The position numbers and the translations under genes were made by a program. The notes under the pieces are model-generated. The model was not told the DNA's origin, did no database searches, and worked only from the letters and a program-made list of their open reading frames with translations. From SIAJ01 sp963773845 (lineage in GTDB: Bacteria; Planctomycetota; Planctomycetia; Gemmatales; Gemmataceae): a stretch of 64,000 bases of DNA. Of this stretch, positions 30,470 to 39,520 are shown in pieces. The number at the start of each line of letters is the position of its first letter. Position 1 is the first letter of the stretch. The DNA is taken from NCBI GenBank assembly GCA_963773845.1, contig CAVZCU010000016.1, positions 123,149-187,148 on the forward strand. The letters run 5' to 3'.

Positions 30470-31983
30470 GTGCGTCCCGCGCTTGCGCTCGTGCTTCTCT
30501 TCGCGTCCGCCGTGCCGTTGTGGGCTCAGCTCCCAGCCGACGGTCGAACGTCCTATTCGCGCATCGATCGCATCCGCATTCCGTTTCAGTTGCGCGCCGG
30601 GGGACCCGCCACCAAAGTCGTCCTTTTTTATAGCCTAGATGGCGGTTCCTGGCAGGAACATGCCTCAGCGCGAGTGGGGCAGAAGCGTGAATTCATCTTC
30701 CCGGCCGATCGCGAAGGCTCGTACTCCTTCGCCACGATGACTTATTTCAAGGACGGCTCAACCGACCCGGCCCGCAAGGATCAGCTCGTGGAACAGAAAC
30801 GGGTGGTCTTCGACAAGACGCCGCCCAAGGTCCTGGCGTTTCGACCGAGCCTGTCGGCCGATGGAGCACCGGGCGTTGAATGGGATGTCGCCGACGATTA
30901 CATGGACCCCAAGGGCATCAAGCTCGAGTTCAAGTGGCCCGAAATGAGTCGATTCGAATCGATCGATCGCAACGTTCCCTTTGGACCCCGCGACAGTCGA
31001 CATTGGCAATTGAAAGCAACCGACCGCATGCAAGTTCGGCTGACCGCCATCGACCGTGCCGGCAACAAGACGGTTTCCGATCCGGTTTGGGTGTCCGGCA
31101 AGGATGCGGCCGGCGGCGGGCCGGCTCCGGTACCGAAAGGGACAGCCAGCGGCGCCAGTGCGGTTCGCGATGCCGACGTCGCGCCAGCCGCCGGTGCTCG
31201 CGCCGTTCAGCCGACATTGCATTACGTGAACAACAAGACCATCAACCTCAATGTTACCGCATCGCCGGTCGGCCCGTCGGGTTTGACCAACGCACTGCTC
31301 TGGATCGCCGACGAGAAACTCGTTTGGAAAGTCGCCCAGGAACTCGGCGCGAAGCCCGCTCCTCCGGTGACATCTCCGGATAAAGCGCGTGCCATCCCAC
31401 TCACGTTCAAATACCAGGTCGAAAAGGATGGGCTTTACAATTTCATTGTCGTTCTCGAAAGCCATGCAGGCCCGAGTCGCCTGAAGCCCAAACAAGGCGA
31501 GCAAGGTTACATCCAGGCGATGGTCGATACAACCAAGCCGACCGTGGAGATTGTTAGCACAAAGGTCTCATCGAACGGCGATCGCGGAGCGGTGGTTGAT
31601 ATTCGGTGGAAGGCCTCAGACGCGAATATCGCCCCCATGCCAATCAAGCTCGAGTACCAGACAGTCCAAACCGATCGGCCGGGCGAACCGGGAGAGTGGA
31701 AAGCCATTACCCCGGACTGGATCGACAACACCGGGCAATACACCTGGGCCGCGCCACGGGTGAAAACTACTTGTTCAACATCCGCGTCACCTGCAAGGAT
31801 CGGGCCGGCAATGAAGCAAACGTCACGACGGCCAAGCCAGTAAACGTCGATTTGACCGTCCCCGGTGTCGACGGCGTCGACGTCGCGCCGGGCACCGGTC
31901 GCGGCGCAGCGGCCACAGGCGCCGGCGTCGGCTCCATTCCAGGAATCAAGAACATGGAGTTCGGTCCGTCGCCCGCCAAGTGA
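30470..31983 (+). CDS. exported protein with Ig-like domains, frameshifted near the C-terminus
   Basis: GTG 30470 is chosen because AAAGGAGG lies six bases upstream and a signal peptide follows (VRPALALVLLFASAVPLWAQ). The body contains repeated Ig/fibronectin-like segments: FQLRAGGPATKVVLFYSLDGG, QVRLTAIDRAGNKTVSDPVWVSG and, after a frame change near 31760, FNIRVTCKDRAGNEANV. Each pairs a strand with a DRAGN turn. It ends at 31983 (GIKNMEFGPSPAK). Repair of one indel gives about 504 residues. Similar exported proteins occur in Gemmata-type genomes without known function. Confidence 0.75.
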
Positions 31984-32201
31984 AGCCGCGACGCGGAGCG
32001 GATCGCGAAACGCGGGAATGGCGAGCCGCTCGCGCTCCGCTCCGAAGACTTCGTATCGCGACTTCTGGGGGTCAGAGTCGTTGCGAGACACGCTCCGCTC
32101 CGCAAAGCCTCCGCGTCGCGGCTTCACGATTCTCCGCGTGGGACGCTTGCCCATTCCAAGCCCGCGCTCCGCTCCGCAAAGCCTCCGCGTCGCGGCTTCA
32201 C
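31982..32201. repeat. 37-bp exact direct repeat with an inverted partial copy
   Basis: The 37-bp segments at 32091-32127 and 32165-32201 are identical; both end in the same GCGTCGCGGCTTCAC. A shorter inverted copy (GAAGCCGCGACGCGGAG) overlaps the end of the preceding gene at about 31982-31998. The arrangement resembles a small palindromic intergenic repeat. It may also act as a terminator of the upstream gene. Confidence 0.6.
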
Positions 32202-32233
32202 GGGGATGATTGGAATTCGTAGTACACGTCTAT

Positions 32234-32674
32234 ATGCGTCTTTGGGTTGCGATCACTGCCCTTCTGCTGGTCGGGACTAGCCCCGCGTTCGCCCACAAGC
32301 TCTATGTGGAAGCAAAGCCAATCGGCGATCAGGTCCGTTGCGAAGTCTTTTACGAAGATGACACGCCTGCCCAGGAGGCGAAGGTCATCGTCCTGAATGG
32401 TGAGACCGTGGTCGCCGAGGGACGTACGGATGAGAAGGGCGTCTGGACCTGCAATCTGCCGCCGGGAAAATATCAAGTGAAAGCGGAGACGCTTGGCCAC
32501 GCGGCGGACACGGTATTGGAAGTTCCCGCGAAGCCGACCGCGGTTAGCACAACACCCATGGAAAACGAGCGGGCGGAAAAAACGCGCACACCTTGGCGGC
32601 GATTAATTCTCGGCCTCGGAATCATCGCGGGTGTCTCCATTCTCAGCTTCGTCTTGCGGCGACGTTCGAAATAA
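32234..32674 (+). CDS. exported protein with carboxypeptidase-regulatory-like domain and C-terminal membrane anchor
   Basis: A signal peptide (MRLWVAITALLLVGTSPAFA) is followed directly by HKLYVEA, as in exported metal-handling or CbiM-associated proteins. Residues about 20-110 form a beta-sandwich with EVFYEDDTPAQEAKVIVLNG and PPGKYQVKAETLGHAADTV. A C-terminal helix (RLILGLGIIAGVSILSFVL) with a basic tail anchors it. ATG 32234 is preferred since it begins the signal peptide, though the ribosome binding site is weak. The ligand is unknown; a metal-uptake link would be inferred only from the HKLYVEA-type start. Confidence 0.65.
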   Translation: MRLWVAITALLLVGTSPAFAHKLYVEAKPIGDQVRCEVFYEDDTPAQEAKVIVLNGETVVAEGRTDEKGVWTCNLPPGKYQVKAETLGHAADTVLEVPAKPTAVSTTPMENERAEKTRTPWRRLILGLGIIAGVSILSFVLRRRSK

Positions 32675-32682
32675 GTGGCGCT

Positions 32683-33744
32683 CTATCTGGCAAATTCGTC
32701 GCGCAAAAACGCCTGCGTTACCTCCCACAGGTCCGCCGCCTTCTCAAAATCAACCGCCATCGGCTTCACTTGACTCGGCGTTAGAAGAACGGCCGGCAGA
32801 TTCGCTTTCACGTTCGGATTGAGGGGAATCTGAAAGCCGCCACCTTCGGCCAGTCGAGCTTCCGTTTCAGGTCGCATGAGATAATCGATCAGCTTCCGAG
32901 CCCCATCCGGATTCGGGCACCCCTTGACGAGCGCCACGGTGTTCGGAATGTACAGGGTTCCCAGGCGAGGATAAGTGGGACTGCCTTCGCGATCGGGAAA
33001 TAGGATCGCCACCGGCTGGCCATCGTTCAATTCGATCAACGCGTCGTCACTATCCGTCAACCCAATTGCGAAATCCCCATGCGCGACCCCCTGAGCGACC
33101 TGTTTGTTGCCGGCCACAATCGTCACATCATTGGCCTTGAGACCACGGTAGAAGCGCTTCGCGGCGTCCGGTCCGAGGACTTCGAACAAGCAGGCTGCCT
33201 GCGTCGCTGTCGTGCCGAACTGCGGCTTGGCCATGGCGACCTTGTCTTTCCACTTCGCATCGGTGAGATCGAGCAACGACTTTGGCCAATCGGCTTCGTT
33301 TGGCAATCGCTTCTTACTTACGATGAGGACGCGAGCGCGGGCAGCGAATGCCTGCCAGGTGCGACTCGGCGGGCGCGTCCAGTCAGGAAAGCCGGCCGCG
33401 TTCGGTGATTGGTAAGGTTCGAGGACTCCCTCACGGGCAAGGCGAATCGTGCCAATGACCTCGTTATTCCAATGGACATCGCAGCGCGGTCTGCCGGCTT
33501 CGCGCTCCAATTCAGCGGCGAGGCTCACCGATTTGTCCGCCTCCGTGTCGTACTTGGACGCAACCGCCAATTGAGTGTTCCGCTCGAAATCGGCGAATAG
33601 TCCTTCCGCAAATTCCCGGTCCTGAGCGCAGTAGACGACGACTCGCGAATTGGAACGGTGGCACCCCCCAATCAATAGGGTTAAGCCCACAAACACCGTC
33701 AAGCCGATGCGATTCATGATGCGACCAGACTTTCCGAGTGCCAT
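32683..33744 (-). CDS. Fe(3+)-type ABC transporter substrate-binding lipoprotein
   Basis: The signal segment ends in the lipobox LIGGC. The mature protein follows the periplasmic binding protein type 2 pattern of iron-binding FbpA/AfuA relatives: VVVYCAQDREFAEGLFADFE, CDVHWNNEVIGTIRLAREGVLEPY, LIVSKKRLP, SLLDLTDAKWKDKVAMAKP, LTDSDDALIEL, TLYIPNTVALVKGCPNPDGA and KLIDYLMRPE. No permease or ATPase gene lies nearby, so the transporter partner must be elsewhere. Start 33744 is favoured; 33717 is also possible. The upstream membrane-protein gene on the same strand is 82 bp away. Confidence 0.8.
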   Translation of the reverse strand: MALGKSGRIMNRIGLTVFVGLTLLIGGCHRSNSRVVVYCAQDREFAEGLFADFERNTQLAVASKYDTEADKSVSLAAELEREAGRPRCDVHWNNEVIGTIRLAREGVLEPYQSPNAAGFPDWTRPPSRTWQAFAARARVLIVSKKRLPNEADWPKSLLDLTDAKWKDKVAMAKPQFGTTATQAACLFEVLGPDAAKRFYRGLKANDVTIVAGNKQVAQGVAHGDFAIGLTDSDDALIELNDGQPVAILFPDREGSPTYPRLGTLYIPNTVALVKGCPNPDGARKLIDYLMRPETEARLAEGGGFQIPLNPNVKANLPAVLLTPSQVKPMAVDFEKAADLWEVTQAFLRDEFAR

Positions 33745-33826
33745 TGCTATCCGACGTTGCCGGGGCGAGTTCACGGAGCGATGTTTGATATGCGGACGAT
33801 TTGGAAGTTGTACATGAATGGCGGCC

Positions 33827-34420
33827 CTATCGATGCACTTGCAGCAATTTGGCCCATTCCCTTGCTTCAACGTTGATGTCGCCGAGCTTGTTCGAGTCGT
33901 TTGTGAGCAGTGCCAATCCAAGTAGGATTGGCCGCTCGCGAATTTTGGCGGGGCCAGCAATCTTCACCCAGCGCGATGATTTCTTGCCAGCGTCCGGTGA
34001 CTCGATCAAGCGATGAAATGTTGGAGCGAAGCCCGCGGCGCTCAACGGCGTCGGCCAGAATTTAATCCGCGGTTTGTCGGCTTGGACGAGATCTCCCAGT
34101 CCGCGCACGATCTCATCGAGAAGTTCGGGGACATCGTTGAATGAAATTGGATCGTGCGCTTTGCCGGCCGGCGCGATGACGACCAATCGCAAACGAGCCG
34201 GAATGCCGTCGACGCTCAGTCGTATCGCTCCGCTCGGTGGCGGCGGGGGATACTCGGCGAGATCATCGCGTTGCCCTTTCTCCAAGTCCCGATGTGGCTT
34301 CTTTCGGGCGGTGGCGATCCTGAATAGGACAATGGCTACGCAAACCACTCCCAGACCAATGGCGATCAGCACCCAGTTGTTCCGAAACTTGTCGATGATT
34401 TCCGCTTGAGCCCAGAGCAT
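33827..34420 (-). CDS. single-pass membrane protein of unknown function
   Basis: A helix at about 15-35 (WVLIAIGLGVVCVAIVLFRI) is followed by a basic and proline-rich linker (EYPPPPPSGAI). The rest is a ~130-residue soluble domain with GIPARLRLVVIAPAG, FWPTPLSAAGFAPTFHRLI, SSRWVKIAGPAKIRERPILLG and EAREWAKLLQV. The domain recalls planctomycete conserved proteins but I cannot name a family. It is divergent from the TolB-like gene, with 79 bp between starts. Confidence 0.7.
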   Translation of the reverse strand: MLWAQAEIIDKFRNNWVLIAIGLGVVCVAIVLFRIATARKKPHRDLEKGQRDDLAEYPPPPPSGAIRLSVDGIPARLRLVVIAPAGKAHDPISFNDVPELLDEIVRGLGDLVQADKPRIKFWPTPLSAAGFAPTFHRLIESPDAGKKSSRWVKIAGPAKIRERPILLGLALLTNDSNKLGDINVEAREWAKLLQVHR

Positions 34421-34499
34421 TGGACCAAGTCCCTTATGATGATGAGGACAGCGTTGACGCCAATTTCAGTTGTCGCATTTGAGTTTCCAGAGGTTTCGC

Positions 34500-35531
34500 A
34501 TGATTCCGTTGCTGCTGCTCGCCATGGCTCCCGTCGCCAGCCCTGCTCCCTGGGCGAAGGACGAGGCTGCACATCTCAAGAATATCAAGCAATTGACCAG
34601 CGATTTCGTCCGGGCCGGCGAGGCGTATTTTTCGCCCGATGGCAGGAAGATCATTTATCAGGCCGAGGAAAAAGACACCGGCAATCCTTTTTACCAGATC
34701 TTCATCCAGGACTTGAAGACGGGGAAGCGTCATCGCGTAAGTCCCGGCATCGGCAAGACGACCTGCTCGTATTTTCGGCCCGATGGCAAGCGGGTAATCT
34801 TCGCCAGCAGCCACGAGGATCCCGAGGCGAAACAGAAGCAGTCAGCCGAGTACAAGCGTCGAGAAGAGGACAAGGCCAAGAACATTCACCGACGCTATAT
34901 ATGGGATTTTGATCCCTACATGAAGATCTATGAAACCGACCTCGATGGCGGGAATATCAAGTGCCTCACACCCAATGCCAAGGCCTACACGGCCGAGGGG
35001 AGTTTTTCGGCGGACGGCAAGCAAATCGTCTATAGCTCGGGCAATGAACGACACGTGCAGATCTACGTCATGAATGCCGATGGCACCGGTTCGCACCAGA
35101 TCACCAAGGCCGCGAATTGTTACAACGGCGGACCCTTCTTCTCACCGGACGCCAAGCGCATCGTGTTCCGCAGCGACCGCAAAGAGAAAGATCGTCTCCA
35201 GCTTTATGTCATCAACGCGGATAGCACCGGCGAGAAGCCCCTGACCAACAATGATAAGTGGGTCTACTGGGCCCCCTATTGGTACAAGGACGGCAAGCAC
35301 ATCATTTACACCGCGGCCGACCATTCCGATCCGACTGTTCGGCCGAACTACGACCTGTACTGGATGAATTTGGAAACTGGCAAGAAGACGCGAATCACTT
35401 TTGCACCAGGCGCGGATGTGTTGCCGGTATTCAGTCCAGATTGCACGAAGGTCATGTGGACAAGCACTCGCGATGGGCATTCGCCATCGCAAATTTATAT
35501 CGGCGACTTCACCCCGCCCACGGATGAATAA
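34500..35531 (+). CDS. exported TolB-like (PD40) beta-propeller protein
   Basis: ATG 34500 has AGAGG upstream and starts a signal peptide (MIPLLLLAMAPVASPAPWA). At least six PD40-type blades follow: AYFSPDGRKIIYQ, SYFRPDGKRVIFAS, GSFSADGKQIVYSS, PFFSPDAKRIVFRSDR, WYKDGKHIIYTA, VFSPDCTKVMWTS. Each blade is linked by segments such as QIYVMNADGTGSHQIT. The length of 343 residues suits one six-bladed propeller with no peptidase domain. It probably acts outside the cytoplasm in binding or scaffolding; no Tol-Pal genes are adjacent. Confidence 0.85.
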   Translation: MIPLLLLAMAPVASPAPWAKDEAAHLKNIKQLTSDFVRAGEAYFSPDGRKIIYQAEEKDTGNPFYQIFIQDLKTGKRHRVSPGIGKTTCSYFRPDGKRVIFASSHEDPEAKQKQSAEYKRREEDKAKNIHRRYIWDFDPYMKIYETDLDGGNIKCLTPNAKAYTAEGSFSADGKQIVYSSGNERHVQIYVMNADGTGSHQITKAANCYNGGPFFSPDAKRIVFRSDRKEKDRLQLYVINADSTGEKPLTNNDKWVYWAPYWYKDGKHIIYTAADHSDPTVRPNYDLYWMNLETGKKTRITFAPGADVLPVFSPDCTKVMWTSTRDGHSPSQIYIGDFTPPTDE

Positions 35532-35571
35532 GCGGTGCCGCGGCGCGACTTGATACAAGCCCTCAAGTCGT

Positions 35572-36042
35572 TTACCGTTTGCGACGAGCGACTGCCTGGC
35601 CTTCGACCAAGGTGACGATGAGCCCTGCCTGGACGACTTCCTCGCGTTGGTTCACAATTTCCACCCGCCATCCGACCTCGCCACGCCGGCCGACGCCGCG
35701 TGGCGTAATCGAATCGACCCGGTTCCGGATTCGGACGGCATCCCCGGCTACGATGGGGCCGAGGAATCGCCAGTTCCGAATCGCCAGGAATGCGATGGTC
35801 CGGACCGGCGGGGCATTCGCGGCGAGGCCGGTAGCCACGGACGGCCCCAGCAGACCGCGCGCCGCACATCCCACGTCCGGCGCCGCGTCGGCTTCATCAT
35901 CCCAGTCGCCGGTTGGTACGTCGTCCCCGGTCTGGACGCTGAAATCCGCGATATCGGCGGCACTGATGACGCGAACGACCGACACCCACTCACGACCCAC
36001 TTCCAGTTGGTCGAATGAAAGGGCGTCCAGAGAATGTGTCAT
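35572..36042 (-). CDS. MaoC-like hotdog-fold protein
   Basis: The 156-residue chain has the MaoC/hydratase pattern: FDQLEVGREWVSV, VISAADIADFSVQTGD, a central helix with GPSVATGLAANAP, and terminal strands GDAVRIRNRVDSI and GWRVEIVNQREEVVQAGLIVTLV. The catalytic D-x-x-x-x-H pair is not clearly conserved; after SVQTGDD the expected His is missing. It may therefore bind rather than hydrate an acyl-CoA. It is convergent with the preceding TolB-like gene. Confidence 0.75.
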   Translation of the reverse strand: MTHSLDALSFDQLEVGREWVSVVRVISAADIADFSVQTGDDVPTGDWDDEADAAPDVGCAARGLLGPSVATGLAANAPPVRTIAFLAIRNWRFLGPIVAGDAVRIRNRVDSITPRGVGRRGEVGWRVEIVNQREEVVQAGLIVTLVEGQAVARRKR

Positions 36043-36272
36043 GTAGACCGGGGTTGGCGAAGCGGTATGGAGGGGCAGGCTATCACGCTATGCTATGAGC
36101 CAGATGGAACATGGGTAGATTCGCCATCCGCACGCTGCAAGAGCGCATGCGTTCCAAGGTTTCCATCAACGGTCGACGACAGACAATGAACTTTTTGCCC
36201 GCAGTCGGCGAATGAATAACAAGGCGCGCTCTCAGCCGATTCTGTCCCTTGAGCTGTTTGCTGAGGTATGTC

Positions 36273-36449
36273 GTGACCACTTCAAAGGACGACGCAAAAA
36301 GACGCAGTGAGATGTCTCCCGAGGAACGTGAACGAGAACACGTTCGACGGCTCCATGAAGAGGTTGATGCGGTCAAATCCGGTGTGCTGAGACGGGGTAA
36401 GAAGAAGAACGACCCTGTTTCAATGGACGAGTGCAAGCGGAAAGGATAG
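36273..36449 (+). CDS. possible small charged protein
   Basis: This is a 58-residue frame starting at GTG 36273 with GAGG six bases upstream. The sequence is helical and highly charged (SEMSPEEREREHVRRLHEE, VDAVKSGVLRRGKKKN). Composition is more protein-like than the neighbouring frames. The gap from 36043 to 36703 holds nothing else. No family is recognised, and a chance frame cannot be excluded. Confidence 0.35.
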   Translation: MTTSKDDAKRRSEMSPEEREREHVRRLHEEVDAVKSGVLRRGKKKNDPVSMDECKRKG

Positions 36450-36703
36450 CGTGCGCTCGTAGTCAGCAATCAATCCGCGGTATCATGGTCTCGTAGCTGG
36501 ACTCGGCAGGGAACGGCGAGGGTTGAACTCGCCGTTGCTCTTGATTTGAGAAGAATGGACTACTTGCCGCCTTGCTGCATTCCGGTGAATCCGACGCCAA
36601 CGACGACGGGTGCTTTGGAGTTAGAAGAGCAGTCTTCTCGCCTTTCGAAACGAATCGATGGCATCACGTGGCGAGTGTCCAAAATGATGCAGCGGAGATG
36701 TCC

Positions 36704-37171
36704 GTGCGGATCACCCTTCGAATCGGCATCGTTCTCGTCTTGTTCGCGGGATGCGGTCCGCAGGCGACCACGCATTTGATTTCGGTTCCTGCGAATCCAC
36801 GGCCATTCGTGGAGGTTGACCCGTTCGCTCGAGATGTTCTGACACACATTGCTGCCGATCAGAAACTAGGGCCGGAATGGTGGGTTCGGCTCGAGGTCGC
36901 TTGGAAGCCCGAAATGCAGATCGAGGTGAACATTGAGAAAAAGAAGCCCGGCCCGAACGATTTCGTTGTGGATGCGAATGACCTGCATGTCGTGATGGCG
37001 GCCGATCAAAAGGCATATCTGAAGGGCGCCTTGATTTCGATGCACGAAGTCAAGGATGGCATCGTTTTCGAAGTGACATTCCCGAATCGCGACGCCGCCG
37101 ACCGGCAACGCGCCAGTCAATGGATGAAGCGTGAAGCGGAAAAGCGAAGGACCGCGAAATCGACGAACTAG
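36704..37171 (+). CDS. lipoprotein with HesB/IscA-like fold lacking cysteines
   Basis: GTG 36704 is preferred over ATG 36698 because GCGGAG then lies six bases upstream; the ATG overlaps its own ribosome site. A signal segment ends in LVLFAGC, a lipobox. The remainder resembles A-type iron-sulfur carrier proteins: WWVRLEVAWKPEMQIEV, DFVVDANDLHVVMAADQKAYL, GALISMHEVKDGIVFEVTFPN. The three conserved cysteines of IscA/HesB are absent. Export plus cysteine loss argues against cluster assembly. The role is unknown. Confidence 0.6.
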   Translation: MRITLRIGIVLVLFAGCGPQATTHLISVPANPRPFVEVDPFARDVLTHIAADQKLGPEWWVRLEVAWKPEMQIEVNIEKKKPGPNDFVVDANDLHVVMAADQKAYLKGALISMHEVKDGIVFEVTFPNRDAADRQRASQWMKREAEKRRTAKSTN

Positions 37172-37192
37172 GTGAGGCTTGCTTCGTGGCTC

Positions 37193-38425
37193 TTACCGCT
37201 TCGTCAAATAGGTTTTGATGATCTCGTCAAGGCGGGCGATTTCGGGATCGGTTGCCCCGCCACGCCATAGGACATTGCCCTGACGATCGAGCAGTACCAG
37301 GGTCGGAATCCATTGAATGCGAAAGAGCCGCTGAACCTCGCCGACTCGGCCGTCACGCTCCAGATAGACTTTATAATTCAGCTCCTTGCGCCGCGAAGCC
37401 GTGTCCACCGCCCGCGCTCGAGCCGCGAAGGCGCCTTCCTCGCAAGCCACTGCCACCACTTCGAGACCCGACCCGCCGTAATCGGCCTGGAGGCGCTTGA
37501 TCGTGGGAATGGCTCGTTGACACGGCACGCAGGTCGTGCTCCAGAAGTCCATGAGGATTAGCCGACCCTCAGCATAGCGAAATTCCCAGTTGCCCCCGGT
37601 TACATCGCTGACGAGGAAGTTGGGCACGCGCTGGATGGCCGATCGCGGCGTCGGCTCATCGACTTTGCGCGAGGGCCCGGCAGGAACTGGCGTGGGCGGC
37701 GGGCGGATCGCGGCCATGGGCGGCAGCATCGGATTGCCTGCGATATTCTCTCTATTCAACGGGGGCGGCGGCGGGTCGATGTGCGGCAGCCCATCGCCCG
37801 ATTCCGAGCCCCGATCGGCGGGGGGAGGATCGGAGGGCGGCGGCGGCGACTTCGTTCCGGACTGTCGGCTTCGCTCGAATGGCCCCATGCTCGGCGGGGG
37901 CGGCAACGGAGGAGTAATGGATGATACCTTGCCTTCGTCCAGGTCAAGCCGGATGTTCCCAGCCGGGGGCTTCACTTGCATTTCGCCCGCGATCTTCCGT
38001 CCGTCGATTTCGCGAACTGCCGAGATAATGTAGGTCTTGCCGGGCGTCAGCATCGGCATGAAGAAATAGCCATCCTCGTCGGTTTCAACCCCCACGTTGC
38101 CGCGCGACGATGCAGGGGTGACTTCGTCAGCCGGCCTGACGACGATAAAGGTTTTGCCACGCAGCCGGCGACCTTCACCCGAATCGAATAGTTCGCCGGC
38201 GATAATTCCTTCGCGCTTGGTTTTCGCCACCCCGGACGGTACCGGGCGAACTTTATTGAGGCCGGCGGTCTCGGTGCTTTCCTGCCACCACGGGCGGCTG
38301 TTGTCGGGCTGTTCGGCCGGGCGGTCGTTACGGTCGCGGTCCCGTTCGCGCGTGCGGCTCGCGAGCGAGGTGCAGCCCGCGGCCAATGTACAGGCCGCGA
38401 TCAGGTTGGCTGCCAAAAAGCACAT
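37193..38425 (-). CDS. TlpA-like thioredoxin-fold lipoprotein
   Basis: The start at 38425 has GGGAG seven bases upstream and leads into a lipoprotein signal (FLAANLIAACTLAAGC). A carboxypeptidase-like beta-sandwich lies at about residues 75-165 (GELFDSGEGRRLRGKTFIVV, TDEDGYFFMPMLTPGKTYII). A proline-rich linker follows (TPPLPPPPSMGPF). The C-terminal ~150 residues are a TlpA/ResA-type thioredoxin domain with the redox motif WSTTCVPCQ and the cis-proline region RIQWIPTLVLLDRQG. It probably reduces or oxidises exported proteins at the membrane. No cytochrome maturation genes are adjacent. Confidence 0.85.
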   Translation of the reverse strand: MCFLAANLIAACTLAAGCTSLASRTRERDRDRNDRPAEQPDNSRPWWQESTETAGLNKVRPVPSGVAKTKREGIIAGELFDSGEGRRLRGKTFIVVRPADEVTPASSRGNVGVETDEDGYFFMPMLTPGKTYIISAVREIDGRKIAGEMQVKPPAGNIRLDLDEGKVSSITPPLPPPPSMGPFERSRQSGTKSPPPPSDPPPADRGSESGDGLPHIDPPPPPLNRENIAGNPMLPPMAAIRPPPTPVPAGPSRKVDEPTPRSAIQRVPNFLVSDVTGGNWEFRYAEGRLILMDFWSTTCVPCQRAIPTIKRLQADYGGSGLEVVAVACEEGAFAARARAVDTASRRKELNYKVYLERDGRVGEVQRLFRIQWIPTLVLLDRQGNVLWRGGATDPEIARLDEIIKTYLTKR

Positions 38426-38920
38426 GACGACTCTCCCGTCCACGGGACGGTCCACCATCCGGGAATATCGGCTCGTCTCGGTATGCGGCGTCGGGAATTC
38501 CGGTCGTTGCGGAGTTCGCCAAGGATGCACGTCGTGCCGGCCAACATTGCCAGGAAAAATGGCCAAACACCAAAAGCTGGTGAAGTTCGAAAGAACTCTT
38601 GCCGCAAGCACTGTCCGGGTCAACCGAAAGGTCTGCACGGCTGGTAAACTCGACGCAATCGCCCCCGATTCAATCCATGAACTTGCTCAAGTCGGGCCAG
38701 CTTACCTCATCGGTCGGATTTGCGCAAACGCTAGGAATAGCGTAACCGTCCGAGTCGACCCCACCGGGCGGACTTGATGTGGACAACCACAGCGGCTATT
38801 GGTTCCAAGTCGGAGGCGCCGCGCTTCGGGCGGTTTTGAGGTCGCTTGCAGCAGGATGCTCGGTTGACGGGCATCGACCGCCAGTCTATCGTGAATTTGT
38901 TCCGCCTTTGCGAGATTGAC
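38426..38920. other. intergenic region between divergent genes
   Basis: The 495 bp between the TlpA-like lipoprotein gene and lspA has no convincing gene. An in-frame upstream extension of the lipoprotein gene (to 38638) is open but lacks a ribosome site and would bury the signal peptide. Confidence 0.45.
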
Positions 38921-39517
38921 ATGCCGAATCGTTCGTATCGCTGGCTGCTCTTTTCTCTCGCCCCGTTCGGCTTTATCGCTGACCAGGCCAGCAAATATGG
39001 CATGTTCAACGGGCTGTATCAGGAAGGGCACTTCACGGGCCAACGCGAGGTCATTCCCGGCGCGCTGCGGTTCTTCGTGCAGTACGATCCGGTGACGCCG
39101 CCGAATTGCGATTGCCCGCTCACGAAGTGGAACGGCCCATTGCCGCCGCAGGTCAATCACGGCGCACTTTTCAGCCTGGGCGGCGAGTTCCAGGCCGATG
39201 CGAACAAATTCTTCGCAGTTATCAGTGTGATCGCGGCAGTCGGAATCACCATTTGGGGTCTACGAAAATCAACAACGAAAGATCGCTGGCTTTGCGTGGC
39301 GCTGGGCCTCATTCTCGGCGGAACAGTGGGCAATCTTTATGACCGCCTCGTCTTCGGTGGGGTTCGCGATTTTCTGATGTGGTATCTCTTCAAGTGGCCG
39401 ATCTTCAACGTGGCCGACTGCTGTTTGGTCTGCGGAGCGGCGCTCTTGTTATTGCAGGAACTCTTCGTGAAGAAGCCAGCGCCGGCCGAGTCGCCTGCGC
39501 CACCGGCGACGACCTGA
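38921..39517 (+). CDS. lspA: lipoprotein signal peptidase (signal peptidase II)
   Basis: LspA cleaves lipoprotein signal peptides in the inner membrane. The 198-residue protein has four membrane helices and the two conserved aspartate blocks: GGTVGNLYDRLVFGGVRDF and FNVADCCLV. The N-terminal IADQASK corresponds to the family DQxSK motif. The insert between helices 1 and 2 (about residues 35-80, with PPNCDCPLTKWNGP) is longer than in Escherichia coli, typical of planctomycete versions. ATG 38921 is the first start that keeps the first helix N-terminal. It is convergent with the sigma-factor fusion. Confidence 0.9.
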   Translation: MPNRSYRWLLFSLAPFGFIADQASKYGMFNGLYQEGHFTGQREVIPGALRFFVQYDPVTPPNCDCPLTKWNGPLPPQVNHGALFSLGGEFQADANKFFAVISVIAAVGITIWGLRKSTTKDRWLCVALGLILGGTVGNLYDRLVFGGVRDFLMWYLFKWPIFNVADCCLVCGAALLLLQELFVKKPAPAESPAPPATT

Positions 39518-39520
39518 TCC

